A stretch of 64,000 nucleotides of DNA, taken from assembly GCA_027405735.1 (NCBI GenBank), contig JAPEHQ010000001.1, forward strand, positions 496,001 through 560,000, in the 5' to 3' direction. Position numbers and translations under genes: made by a program. Below the pieces are notes generated by a model. The model did not search any database and was not told the origin of the DNA. It worked only from the letters and a program-made list of their open reading frames with translations. Positions within the stretch are counted from its first letter, which is position 1; every line of letters starts with the position of its first letter. Source of the stretch: Mucor racemosus. Its lineage: Eukaryota; Mucoromycota; Mucoromycetes; Mucorales; Mucoraceae. Below, piece by piece: positions 12,076 to 23,827 of this stretch.

Positions 12076-13585
12076 TTAGGCATGTCCAACAGCTGCACTA
12101 AGGGAAACAGAATGATGATGATAAAGTGGTGTAGGATTGAAAGTAGATTGTTGAGAATCGGATATAGCATATAAAAAGGCATCTAACTGTGTAGCTGCAG
12201 CTTGAATAGAAAGGTTACTATCGGCAGATGCAACAGCAGCAGACGTGCGTCTATGGTGACGAAGTAAACTATGAGCAGAAGCTGCAAGCGCATGTCTAGA
12301 AGGATAACGTTCTAATAAAGAAGGGTCTCGATCCAATGCTAAATATATAGTAGAACCTAAACCATCAACTGTAACAGCATCCAAGTTACCACCCCAATGG
12401 CTAGCTAATGTTTTAGCTGATCTCCAACCGCTTAATGATTCCCATTCAACCATCATGGGTGAGTTTACAGTAGTTGCACATGTGGAGGATAATACATGAC
12501 CACAAGTAGGAATACCAATAGGATCTCGAGGAATGCCAGGTAAAAGATCGCTTTCTAACAACGGAGCGGGAGCATCCAGTCTAAATCCAATGCTTGTTGG
12601 ACCACCAAAGATACGTAATGATAAGGGTCTATTTTGAGGATTGTTTGATTTGTTTTTCCATTGGCGTTGAAGCCAATTTAAATTACGATTGATTTCTTCA
12701 TCATGTATAGCTTGTGCTTTTAACGATAATAAAGTTGATTCATAAAGTATACGATGTAAAATATTAGGAATAAAAGTAAAATCTTGCTCGACTGGTTTTT
12801 TGTGTTTTCTGTTGGTCATGGTATCTTTTTTGATTTCGATATCTGGTATAGTACGATCACCACCGAATGCATTAGAAAATGATTTTCGTGCATCAGAAAC
12901 TGCTTGATGAGCAATTTCCTGAGGACATGTTTTCTGAGCATGATTATTTGACTGAGCATCCCATGAGAGATGTTGATCTATAATTAACAATTTAGGGTTA
13001 TTTAAAATTCTCCCTGTTTTTATTTTTGCCAAGAGAAATCAAGGAGGTATTAACTTACCAAGTAAAAGATGGATTCCAAAGCCAATTGAATTGATATTTT
13101 CCATTAATGTTGCAGAAGCAGCAGTTGGGTTTGATAAAAGAGCATACTTTAATCGAATTAGGTTTGTTGCTTGACTTTGACGTAAATTATTCAATACATT
13201 AGACATTGCTTTTGGCGAAGTTCCTTTAAGAGAGGGATGCAAAAGTGTACATATATCTCGTAAATAACTATGAGCAACATTCCGAATAATAGGTGATTGA
13301 AGTGAGTCTGGAGATAATGTAGATAATAATCTCAAAATATGTGTATATCTAACAGGCAATTCATTACAAATAAAAGATGAGCTAGTAGCTGCAGGCTGTT
13401 GTTGACTAAATGTAAATAAATGTAAATAATGAGAAAATTGTGTTGATCTGACAAATTTACCTTTTTCCATTCGCTGATTTGTTGTTGGCTGTAAGATGAT
13501 TTAATGAAATACGAGTTTCTTGTGTTGCCCATAATCCAGCTAAAATTCTGCGAGGTAATACATTTATGATTTGTGATTGCAACAT
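12076..13585 (-). CDS. Divergent mitochondrial PDK/BCKDK-family protein, possible pseudokinase
   Basis: Mitochondrial PDK/BCKDK proteins phosphorylate the E1 of pyruvate or branched-chain keto-acid dehydrogenase. Exons 13585-13461, 13405-13059 and 13013-12076 splice in frame to 469 residues, a normal size. The N-terminal half follows the family's four-helix domain: an ELPVRYTHILRLL segment, a NNLRQSQATNLIRLKYAL segment and NSIGFGIHLLLG. Near the C-terminus, GWRSAKTLASHWGGNLDAV followed by DGLGSTIYLAL matches the end of the GHKL domain. I could not find the N-box (family pattern ELxKNAxRA) or the DxGGG loop between them; that stretch is rich in Pro, Gly and Ser. The protein may therefore not bind ATP normally. 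A diverged active kinase or a mis-set intron are alternatives. The assignment rests on motif recognition. Confidence 0.62.
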
Positions 13586-14851
13586 TATATTTTTATTGAT
13601 AAAAATGAAATAAGTAACAAAGAGAAAAAGAAAATGAAATGAAAATCTCAAGTTTTTATGCTTCAAAGATATGCTTTTATATATTGTTTGATGGTTTCTA
13701 AGATTTCCATTAGAAAAAAACCCCCTTGCATTGCAGCATTATATCCCTTTTTCAGGTACTCTTTCTCTTCTTTTTATTAAACACTAAATCTCATATCTGA
13801 CTGTGTAATGTGAAATTTCCGGTTAAAACAATCAGTCTTTTGACAACTTGCATAAACAAATATATAGAACTTTTTTTTATTAGATGTTCTAATGCAAAAT
13901 GATATATTTTATTTGCCACTTTTTTCTATGAATCATACGTAAAAAGACTGATCATCCAAGATTATCCTAAAAAAATAAGCTTATATGTATAGGGAGAGTA
14001 TTTCTTTTTCTTTTTTGTGTGTGTGGAAATCTATACAAAAGGAGAATACATACATTTGATACATAATCTGGTATCATTATTTATTTCTAACATGTAACAC
14101 TGAAATGCATAATTCATGTAAATACATACAAAAAAAAGCGTGTTGTTTTGTATTGTATATATAACTTTTTATCACATTTTAAACGTGGCGCTAAAATATC
14201 GCTTCCCCTTGTTTGTTTAATATTATGTTATTTATTCATTTTCTCTCTCTCTGTCTCTCTCTCTCTTTCTCTCTCTCCTTGCTATATATAAAAATGATGC
14301 ATCATTGTAGTAAAAAGGAAGGGTTAAACCCACAAAAAGCAGTTCTTTATGAAATTTAACAAGATCTCTTTCTTGGCGTTTTCCGAGAAATCCATCTCTT
14401 ATGTGCGTGGAAAAAAAAAAGAGAAATGTCTCCCCCCAATTCATCATTATTATTATTATTTACATGACATTACATGCAGATATCTTTCATGCTAATAATA
14501 TCATCATATTTTATTATAAATATATATATATATATATATATATGTTTATATACATTTAATTTTTTTTTAAGAAAAAGGAAATTTATATACGTGTATAATT
14601 GATATTTGTCATAAAAAGGAAAAAAGAGGGAGGAGGGAATATAAAAATGTTGTATTAAACGTTGTTAATGTTGTAATGGTAGTAGTAGTAGTAGTAGTAG
14701 TAGCTGTTGTGCATTTTAAAAAAGTGTAATTGGTGGTTGCGTATAGTAAAACTATGTCAAGTTACTGTGTTGGGTAAGCATATATAAAAGGGAAGAAAAT
14801 AGTCATCGATCATGCATAATTAAAGGTTATCGATCATAAAACTAAAGAAAT
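13586..14851. other. Intergenic region with simple-sequence tracts
   Basis: This holds the upstream flank of the PDK-like gene and the 3' flank of the bZIP gene. Simple repeats are a CT-rich tract at about 14240-14279, a (TA)n run at about 14519-14543 and a GTA trinucleotide run at about 14679-14703. No gene is recognisable. Confidence 0.6.
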
Positions 14852-15792
14852 TTAAGATGAGAGATTTTGATGATAGACCGGCTGTTGAGCTGATGCATTC
14901 ATGTATTCATTCTTGGTCATTAATGTGGCATTATATTGAGGACAATCTTTATGAGCAACTAGTAATGCTTTTAAATCCATAATTTCTCTACGCAAGGAAT
15001 TGGCTTCCATTTGAAGTTGATCATTATCATTAGTCAAGTACTCAACTCTAGTTTGTAAATTTGAAAGCCATTGCTTCTTTCTTTGACGACATTTCAATGC
15101 AGCTAAATAAGGATTCCTTGGTTAGATGTCATGATTTTTTTTTTTTTTTTTTTTTTTGAATCTAGAATGTTATTTTACCTATTCTATTTCGTTCTAAAAA
15201 GTTCTTTCTCTTTTCTTCATCTTCAGGTAATTTGACAGTGCGATTTCTTTTTTTAGCGGGCTTATTTTTTGGTGTTGCTACAGATTGTTGTGGCTGTCGT
15301 CGTTGTTGTTGCATTTGCGCCATATTATACTAGATTGATTGTTAATCATAAATTTATATAATTGTACAAAGAATCCTTACATTAGCATGGAATGTATCTT
15401 CACTATCTTCACTAGTTGTTGCTTGGTGATCAGATACCGATGAATATGAATCTATTAAAAATTTAAATTTAAAACATGGCCCTTCTCCCTTATTTTTAAT
15501 CTGAATAGTTTCGATTGATATTTTATTTTACCATTAGTTATAGATGAATTAGAGTCAAATGTATATGATGAAATATCAGTGACCCAAGTATCAACACCTC
15601 CATTTAATTTTGGTGGCGATGGAAATGCATTGAATTTGGTTTTTGGTGAAATTGAAGAAAAACTTTGTTCAAAAGGATTGGGCTCTTGATCTATTGTTTT
15701 ATTATGGAGCGTCAATTTCTGTCTGTATTAATTGAATATGTATATTTATTACTACCTTTTTGGCTAATGTTTAATGTATTCTTGGATGACAT
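14852..15792 (-). CDS. atf1: ATF/CREB bZIP transcription factor, Atf1-like
   Basis: Atf1-type factors bind CRE sites and, in fission yeast, act downstream of the stress MAP kinase. Five exons (15792-15756, 15690-15532, 15451-15381, 15329-15179, 15102-14852) give 222 residues. The basic region is split by the last intron: RKNFLERNRI at about residues 130-139, then AALKCRQRKKQW, followed by a leucine zipper ending in LKALLVAHKDC, which is highly typical of Atf1. The N-terminal EPNPFEQSF motif is also family-typical. Exon 1 to exon 2 uses the AG at 15691-15692 because nearer AGs create stops. The protein is short compared with Saccharomyces or Schizosaccharomyces homologues. Nuclear location and stress regulation are inferred from the family. 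Confidence 0.88.
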
Positions 15793-18054
15793 GGTTTACT
15801 ATTTATGAAACATTAATTTCTAAACAAAAACTCGATGTTTTTTTTGTTCTTTACTACCTTTTTGTACAAAATAAAATTAAAATGATAATTCAAAAGTTTG
15901 AGTAGAAACAGAAAAAAAGAAGAGAAAAAGAAGAAAAGAAGCGCTTGGTCTTTTTGTAACTTTCAAAACAGAAATACGTTCTGGAATTTTTGATGAGAAT
16001 TACATCATAGAAATTTCCTTTTGTGAATCATAGTAATTGTGTTACAACGTAAAGAGTGAGATTTTGGTAGTCCCTGAATTATAAATTATCTTTTGTAACA
16101 GATAGAATGACGACGCTTGTACTACTTCATTTAGTCTTTACCGGATTCCTGGTTCGATTATTTTTGGTATTCAAGGTCGATATGCTTTCTTCGAATGGTT
16201 CCAATTTCAGAATTTATAAAATATTTTAAAGCATCTTGATGACATGAGAAAAATAAGGTGATTTCGTGTAATTTTTTATATTTACTACCATTTGCTCTTT
16301 TGTTGTTGGCTTTAAAACTTTGGAGGAGAAGAAAAATTATTTAGATCTTGTTACACTATACATTGTTACAAGGGGGGGGGGAGAGAAAGGGTAAAAATGT
16401 GTAGAGACAGACAGGAAGACGTTCAATATCCAACACTTAATGAAAATGCAATTACAATATTCAAGCCATTTCTTGTGGTACAATAATGGTTTACTTGTTT
16501 TATTTGAAAAAAAGAAGGAAATAAATATAAATCGAACATATAAAAATTTCAATCAATCGGTAAATGCAAGTGGTAGAGAATATCACAAAAGGATAAAATG
16601 GTCAAATTTACGATAGTAAATTACAACTCAAACGTAGAGGAAGAAGGAGAATGAAAACGTAGAATAAACTGTATGGTTGTACATACGCCTTATATCGACT
16701 GTGTTATAAAAATTATGTTGTATCGCAACATGATTAAATATATAATAGGCAATTTTTGTTCAATCGCCAAGAGTCTATATCTAGCAAATGTTGGAAGTAT
16801 ACAAAATCTACTGATTTAGAAAAAAAAAAGTGTGCGTACGGTAATAGTTTCGATTTCCATGCCTATATAGATGCATCTGAAGATCGGAAATCTTTATTAT
16901 ACAGTATATCAGTTTAAAATAGACAGGTAGATGGTATACATATTTTCTAGGATACATTACTAAAGCACTTTTAAAGATAAAACATGCATGAACTTATTAC
17001 AAAAAGTATAGAAATGCTATTCTATTTGAATTCTTATTTACGCATTTAGAAAGGCATTTGAATACGTTTACAGGCCTTTCATTTCGTGTCATTTTGCTAT
17101 AATGACTAAACCATTACTTTGCACAACAACTATTCCCTGCATAAGTCCGAGCTAGATTTATACTATTTGATCAAAAAGCTGCAGCATGTTACACACACCT
17201 GGATTCAGTCAAAGCAACGCAATGCAGGGAGGAGTCATCCATGTTGATGTATCAAAATTGCATGCTCTTCTCCTACATACAAAATACAAAATAATACAAA
17301 CGTTGTAAACTAGTTTTATATAATATATGGTTTGTTGAGGTTTCAAGAAAATTGAATGCATCGTGATTATTTGTTTTTGTCGCACAAGCCTTTCTTGAAA
17401 CCATGGGAGCAATAAAAAAAATCATTTCATTTCATTGGTATGGTATGGTATGAACATTTGAGATCATTCGCTTTTTTATCTTGATATCATATGTACATAT
17501 ATTCACTATTCTATTCTCGTATAGCTTCAAATAAAGTCCTATCATGTTGTCATTACTTTTAAGCATTTTTATATTTTAGTTTCGATTTAAAAAGCAATAA
17601 CACTAGTAAATCGTACAATTTTCATAACAACATATGAATTAGTTTTCAAGGTTATTAACCAAATAAATCCGCTTAAAGCGCAAGCACATTATGCTTTTCT
17701 ATCAGTAACAATGGTTAGAAACAAATAGAAGTAATTATTTATTCGTGAATATACGGCTAATCTTGTATTTGAATGCTAAAACGGCTAGAAATTTAGAACA
17801 TTTGCAGCTGTAAATGATTAATTTCTTATCATTTTTAAGGGCAAACACAACAACCCATATCTAACCCTTACATCCCATTCCATTATTCTAATGAATTTAT
17901 TTAATATCTTTTTATTCCAGCATTGGTGTTTCACCGCAATGCTGCCATTGTATGCAGAAAATTGAATTGTTTCGATATGTATTGTATTGTTAATTATTTT
18001 TAGTTGTTGAATGTTGCGCAATTTGACTTTATAGGAGAAATCCGATGTTCTTTT
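15793..18054. other. Intergenic region, no recognised gene
   Basis: The upstream flank of the bZIP gene includes a purine-rich tract (15910-15945) and a G run at about 16372-16381. Frames of up to 96 codons occur (for example 17818-18108, minus strand), but none carries a recognisable motif or an exon chain. I see nothing else that I can support. Confidence 0.5.
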
Positions 18055-20545
18055 TTTTTTTGAAAAAAAAGACGTAGAGCACACTGCACTATAATTATAG
18101 TTATACATGAAAAGGGCGTTTACTTGTTAATTTTGGTAGTTGTCATTGCCATATATACTAGTTTTAGCTTATTTAGTCTTATTTCTATTTTTAAACGGTC
18201 TGCAGAGCCACAAAACCTACTTGAAAAAAAGTGTGTGCTTGATTCCTACGATTTGATCAGCAAATCAACGGGATGCTAAAATTATAGATCTGAATATATA
18301 TTACTATTACAGCTGTAGTATAAATTTTGAAATTTGCAGCCCATTTGGATTAATATTCATTGACTAGGAGTATTCTTCCCGTTGATTTATTTTTTTAAGC
18401 AGGAGGAAGGAGGAAGAGAGGTTTCATTTGAACACTTGTGCTAAACTCCTTGAGAAGTAGCTGTTAGCTATTGAAACCAGGATATGCCATTTGTATAATC
18501 ACTGCACATGAAATGCAACTTCAAAATTTAATTTTGAACCATTATTTGCTTTTATAAAAAATTTCAAAGAATATCTAAAACAACCCATACGAAATGGTTC
18601 AATAAACAAGTACGCGTTTTCATTTCTCCATTTTCACAGCAACTCGAGGAGGTCAAAGCTTTTGCAATTCTGTAAATAAAAACTAGACGTACCTAACATT
18701 GCAATGAAACTCATTTGGATTCACATTCAACGAGAACTGGTGAGCTTACTGACCATAGTAAGTGTAAATAGCAGGTACTTGAATTGTTGTTCAAACTTAC
18801 CAAATGCACAACAGCCTAGGGAACCTAATATCTAAGCTACTTGTAGTACGTATCTATCTATATTTATATCCACGTAGAGTGGCAGCTTACTTGGATCAAT
18901 ATTCATATAATAGAGATCGTATTTAAATTATTTTTAATAAAAGTGCGTAGCAAGCTATTATAAGTGCATTTTGGCGATGATTTTTTCGACATACAGTCGG
19001 TTTTGGAAGTTGTCCTTTATGATCATTGCGTAAAAGATGCATAACTACTATCATGTGAAGTTGGAAGTTATTATGTTCACAATTCGTTGAGATAAGGCTT
19101 TTTTATTTTCAGTTTTTACAGTTGTCAAATCAAAAGTAAGTTTCAGATGGTTCTTAAATGGAGTTTGTCGAATGTCTTCGCCCAATATTGAGTCTAATTA
19201 CGTGAAATCTTTAAAGAAGATGTACCTTCACTCCATAGGTCATTGATATCTCTCCGTGAATCGAAATGTTAATCCTATAGTATAAGATATAAGTGCACTG
19301 GCCAAAAATTGACCAAATTGACCTAATAAAATCGATTGTAAAAAATTGAGCACCAAAATTGAGGTGGCAATTTTCTGTATTTACAAGATAGGTCCAGCTC
19401 AAAGCTACTTTGCATTTTTTGTTTTAGCGAAAAATATTAATTTTTGGTCAAGATAATCAAAATAATAATTCATATTACAGCTTGACCCTATGATAACGGC
19501 GTTTAAAAATCTATTATAATACAAATCGACCAGAAAATGATCAAAAAACCAAAATTGTTTAATGGCTCAAGAGCTACAGAGTAAGTCGACCTAGAGTATT
19601 AAATAGCTTTTGTACAGTTTTGGATTCTGCATCCATCTAAATAAAATTCAGACAAACATTTCACATTAAATTTTGCGCAAAATGCAATTGAAATTTTGGA
19701 GGTTTTTTGAAGATACACATCACTTTTTATAAGCATATTTAACTTTTAATAAATTATCATGATGTGAAAAAAAAATATATGTTGATTGAGCTATTGCAAA
19801 AATTTCTAGCTGCATTTTTCGTAGAGAAAACGAGATTTTTGTGCAAATTTTTTTCAGTTTCAGAATTTGGGATGAGGGTATATAAGGGAAAAATGGACGC
19901 CAGAAATGAAGGTATCTTTTTGTACACATTTTTGAGAATATTTCCACAAAAAATCAATATTTTGAAAAACTCTAAATTGGATCCGAGAGAGCTCAACGAG
20001 CGCGATGACATGAGTAAAAAAAAAACTGCTACTCAATTTAACGAACACTTTGAAATCCGTTACAAAAATGCCAAAAAAATGAAAAAAAAATAAAGGTGCT
20101 CAGAATCTTTTTATATTAAAATATGTTATAGAGCACTTTAAAACAAGTAAGTTTTATTATTCAAAAGTGTTGGTATAACTTAATTTTTTCTGGAGATATG
20201 AAGCCTCAAAGTTTTCACTCCATTAGCAGTAAAATACGCGTAAAAAATCTGAAACCTTAGCACTGAAAAATTAATACCAACTGCAAAAAGTAGGATATTT
20301 CCGGATACTCATTTTTAGATTAAAGTTGAACATCTCAGGTACATTGGCATATAATTTTTTTCTGATGTTATTTAGTGAAAAAAAAGTTGGGCAGGGATAA
20401 AAAGTGAGACCCAGTTTTCAAGGAAAAAGCAGTGAATTTTACGCGTTTTTGAGTCTTTCATGAGATATAAAATAAATTTAGGGATAGGTAGCATAATGCG
20501 ACCAATTCATGTCTGTTTAGTAGTGTCTAGGGTATATTTTAAAAA
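18055..20545 (+). repeat. Repeat A copy 2, the most complete uninterrupted copy
   Basis: From about 18055 to 20545 this copy aligns with the reverse complement of the split copy at 29910-39722, and from 19410 onward with copy 1. It is the reference for what copy 3 looked like before insertions. Landmarks are 'aaatgcaacttcaaaattta' (18515), 'accaaatgcacaacagccta' (18800), the block around 'gtgcactggccaaaaattga' (19292) and the terminal 'gtgagacccag' (20405). No long frame is conserved between copies, so no product is predicted. Its ends show no obvious TIR, and its class is unknown. Confidence 0.8.
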
Positions 20546-20625
20546 TGTTTATTATGAGGTTAGTTATAGAAAGAAGGCATACTCCGATTTTGAAGATCGA
20601 AAATTAAATTCAAATTTTGCATATA

Positions 20626-21122
20626 CAGTCGTGATTCGATTTAGTGGAATCGTTGGGAGGTAGAAAAGTGTCCACTAAATCGAATTTTCCACTAAATCGA
20701 ATAAATCATTTTCCGTAATGCTGGATCAAAAAATGAGAATAAAAAGACGTTATTAGTTTATAGTATTAAACAGTATTTTTAATAAAAACTTTTCATATTC
20801 GAGCAACTGAATTGAACAGTGGATAACAAGAAATTTAATACAGGACTGAGGTAAATTAGGCACGTGATTTGGTTACTCTCCATATTTCTTCTAATTTCAT
20901 GGCTACCAGATCAAACTATTGCCGGCTAAATACAGTTTTATCCAATAGTATTTATATTTTACTAATATAGTGGACTGGTAGAAACGAAATTGTCCACTAT
21001 CCACTGAATCGATTCAGTGGATTTATGCAGTAAAATTATTAAAAAAAAAAACGGGAGATTTCAAACTGTCCATTAAATTGAAAATCCGTTATTTATGAGT
21101 CCACTAAATCGAATCACGACTG
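20626..21122. mobile_element. 497-bp TA-flanked MITE, Tc1/mariner-pogo type
   Basis: Both ends share a perfect 23-bp terminal inverted repeat beginning CAGTCGTGATTCGATTTAGT, and the element is flanked by TA on each side (20624-20625 and 21123-21124). The interior has no transposase frame, but variants of the CCACTAAATCGA motif recur inside (about 20670-20702 and 20990-21023). This structure is typical of a non-autonomous pogo- or Tc1-like element. The autonomous partner is not in the window: the Tc1 element at 52458 has different TIRs. Confidence 0.85.
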
Positions 21123-21124
21123 TA

Positions 21125-22029
21125 CCTGCAAAAGAATTACCAAAATCAATTTAAACTTATAAAGTGTAACTTATTCCAGTGTGTCAGAGCAAGTTGATAA
21201 AGGTCGTCAATAATAGTGTAATAAAATCAACCAAACAAGGTGTAATTTTATAAAGTGAATATCTATTTCTCTATTGATTAATTAATTAGAAAGAAAAGCA
21301 ATTCAAGATTATGGAGTGTAATTGTTTAGCTTCTACTATTTTTTGAATATAATATTTTAGCAGTATGTAGGCACTGTTCAGCACAGGGTTTTTTATGACT
21401 TTTAAATCAAGTATATAAACAGCAACAAAGTGTATGTAAGTACTATACTGACACATCGGGAATATATGTTTTGAAATTTTCAAATTGAAATTGAATGCTT
21501 TTGTACGATAAAATATATTTTAATAAAGGTATATATTGGAAAAAACGATATCGATTTGAAATAATATGTGTTTTAGGAGTAATTGCTATTGAATAGAAAA
21601 ACGAAAGTTGGTTGATTTTTTGAATTTTGCTTGATATTGCCTAGTTTTTATACACATCTAATTTCCTTTTAATTTTAATTTATGAAATGAATGAAAACTG
21701 CAGCAAATTTGAACATTAAACTTTTTTTTTTTTTTGACTGAATGCCCATTACATCTCATTTCAATTAGTTTCATATATGTTCGAAAAGCATTTTTATACT
21801 TTTTTTATACTACAGGAACATTCTTGTGAAACGAGAGAAAAATATACATGCATAGTTTTCTTTTAAATTTTAATGAATGATAACAGTTTTAATATCTTTA
21901 TACACATATATATTATTGTTTGTTTTATTCATTAAAAAAGAGTGGAAGAATGCAGAAAGAAAATCAAATAGGCGGCGGCTTTATCGGTAGGGATTTTTAT
22001 ATATATATATATTCTTAGATAAGTTTAAT
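21125..22029. other. Intergenic region between the MITE and KGD2
   Basis: AT-rich DNA with only short spurious frames. The right end is the 3' flank of the dehydrogenase E2 gene, including a T run at 21722-21735 and a short (TA)n at about 21999-22010. Confidence 0.55.
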
Positions 22030-23827
22030 TTAAACACCCAAAAGAAGTCTTCTGGGGTCTTCAACAAGTTCCTTAATTCTAACCAAGAATGTAACAGCCT
22101 CACGACCATCAACAAGTCTGTGATCGTAGGTAAGGGCAACATACATCATGGGACGGATTTCAACCTAAACATTTAAGATTTTTTAGATTTATGAACCCAT
22201 TTATTGATCACCACTTGCTCTTTTTTTTTTCTTACCTTTCCATTAACAGCAATAGGTCTTTCCTTAATAGAGTGCATACCCAAAATAGCAGTTTGGGGCA
22301 AGTTAATGATAGGAGTACCCATCAAAGAACCAAAGACACCACCGTTGGAGATGGTGAAGGTACCACCAGCCATATCTTCAATAGTGATCTTATTATCACG
22401 AGCCTAATTTTATTTTGTTTAATTAACTTTTTGTACTTGTTATTCCTTTTAAAATATGCTTACCTTTTTACCGAGCTCGGCAATGTTCTTTTCAATATCA
22501 ATGAAACCCATATCCTCAACATTTCTTAAAACAGGAGTAACGAGACCCTTGGGAGTAGAAACAGCAACACTCATATCAACAAAGTCGTGGTAAACAATTT
22601 CTTGACCATCAATGGAAGCATTGACAGCAGGGATTTCATTCAAAGCCTCAGCGGCGGCCTTGACGAAAGCAGACATGAAACCAAACTTGACACCGTGCTT
22701 CTTGACAACGGCATCCTTATATTCAGAACGAAGGTTCATCAAGTTGGTCATATCAATTTCGTTAAAGGTAGTTAATGAGGCAGCAGTATCTTGAGATTGC
22801 TTCAAACGCTCAGCAATTCTGAGACGCATACGGTTCATCTTGACACGAGATTCATTACGGCTACCAAATACCTTCTCGGTATCTTGAGCCTTGGAGGCAG
22901 CAGGAGCGGCAGCAGCAGCAGGCTTAGGGGCAGCAGCAGCAGGCTTGGGAGCTTCTTCCTTCTTGGGGGCCTCTTCCTTCTTGGGTTCTGAAGCAGCAGG
23001 TTTTGATTCTTCTGCTTGTTCTTTAGTTTCTTCCTTCTTGGCAGCAGGGGCGGAACCTAATGTTTTTGTTTATAAAGATGAATAAATATACAGAAAGTGA
23101 TACAGTAATGTTATAATTCCCACGAACCTTCTTTTGGTGCATCACCAAGTTCTAATTTGAAGAAATCAGCGCCAACAGAGACATTGTCTTCTTCTTGAGC
23201 ATACACTTCGACAATGGTACCTGATGCAGGAGAGTTGACAGTGACATCGATTTTATCAGTTTCGATGGTAGCAATTTCCTCATCTTGACTAACGAAATCA
23301 CCAACCTCTATATAAAATTTATAAAATTAAAATTTATATATATATGCAAAACAATATATTTCCAGCTTACGTTTAACCCATTGTTTGAGAGTACCTTCAG
23401 AGATAGACTCCGCCATCTGGGGAACCTTGACAACCTTGTCAGCTATTATTTGAAATAATTAATAAACCTCCTCATGATTAATGTCCTTTTTGATATACGT
23501 TACCATAGTTTCTAATTTGATTCATGAAAACACCCTTCTTAAGACCATTTGATTGTCTAATTTATTATATATTAATAAAATGCAAATCTCGAATGTTGAT
23601 TATTCTCTCCCTCCCTCCCTCTCTCTCTCTCTCTAATCTCTCTTTTCTATCCAATTCTATCAATCTTAATACCTCAAACGATCATAACCTACAGTATATA
23701 GAGCTGCAGGAGCTTGAACGTGTAAGTTTCTAACTTGAGACAAGTTGCGCAAAGCAGCAGTTGTAGTTTTTGAAGCAGAAAGACGACAGATTCTACTTGC
23801 AAGAGGTGATACGCGAGAATATTGCAT
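22030..23827 (-). CDS. KGD2: Dihydrolipoyllysine succinyltransferase (E2 of 2-oxoglutarate dehydrogenase)
   Basis: This mitochondrial TCA-cycle subunit moves succinyl groups from the lipoyl arm to CoA. Seven exons (23827-23673, 23556-23504, 23442-23371, 23307-23128, 23056-22464, 22403-22236, 22164-22030) splice to 451 residues. The order is a Ser/Arg-rich presequence ([15 protein letters not shown]), a lipoyl domain with TDKID (lipoylated Lys at residue 112), an Ala/Pro/Lys/Glu-rich linker (about residues 150-200) and the catalytic domain. The catalytic domain ends with YDHRLVDG, giving His422 and Asp426 of the HxxxDG motif. No peripheral subunit-binding domain is visible, as is normal for eukaryotic DLST. 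The linker DNA is markedly GC-richer than its surroundings. The call is near certain. Confidence 0.96.

Noticed and set aside
16130..16170. B-box-like GGTTCGATT suggesting a tRNA gene
   Set aside because: No A box or paired acceptor stem lies at the proper distance upstream.
19720..20093. Overlapping frames of 60-110 codons on both strands in repeat A copy 2 and matching positions in copies 1 and 3
   Set aside because: Frames are interrupted or shifted differently in each copy and occur on both strands, so they reflect shared repeat sequence and not a conserved protein.
12076..23827. A functional cluster of mitochondrial metabolism genes (PDK-like and KGD2)
   Set aside because: They are 8.4 kb apart with an unrelated bZIP gene and repeats between them, and eukaryotic PDK-family kinases act on pyruvate or branched-chain complexes, not on 2-oxoglutarate dehydrogenase.
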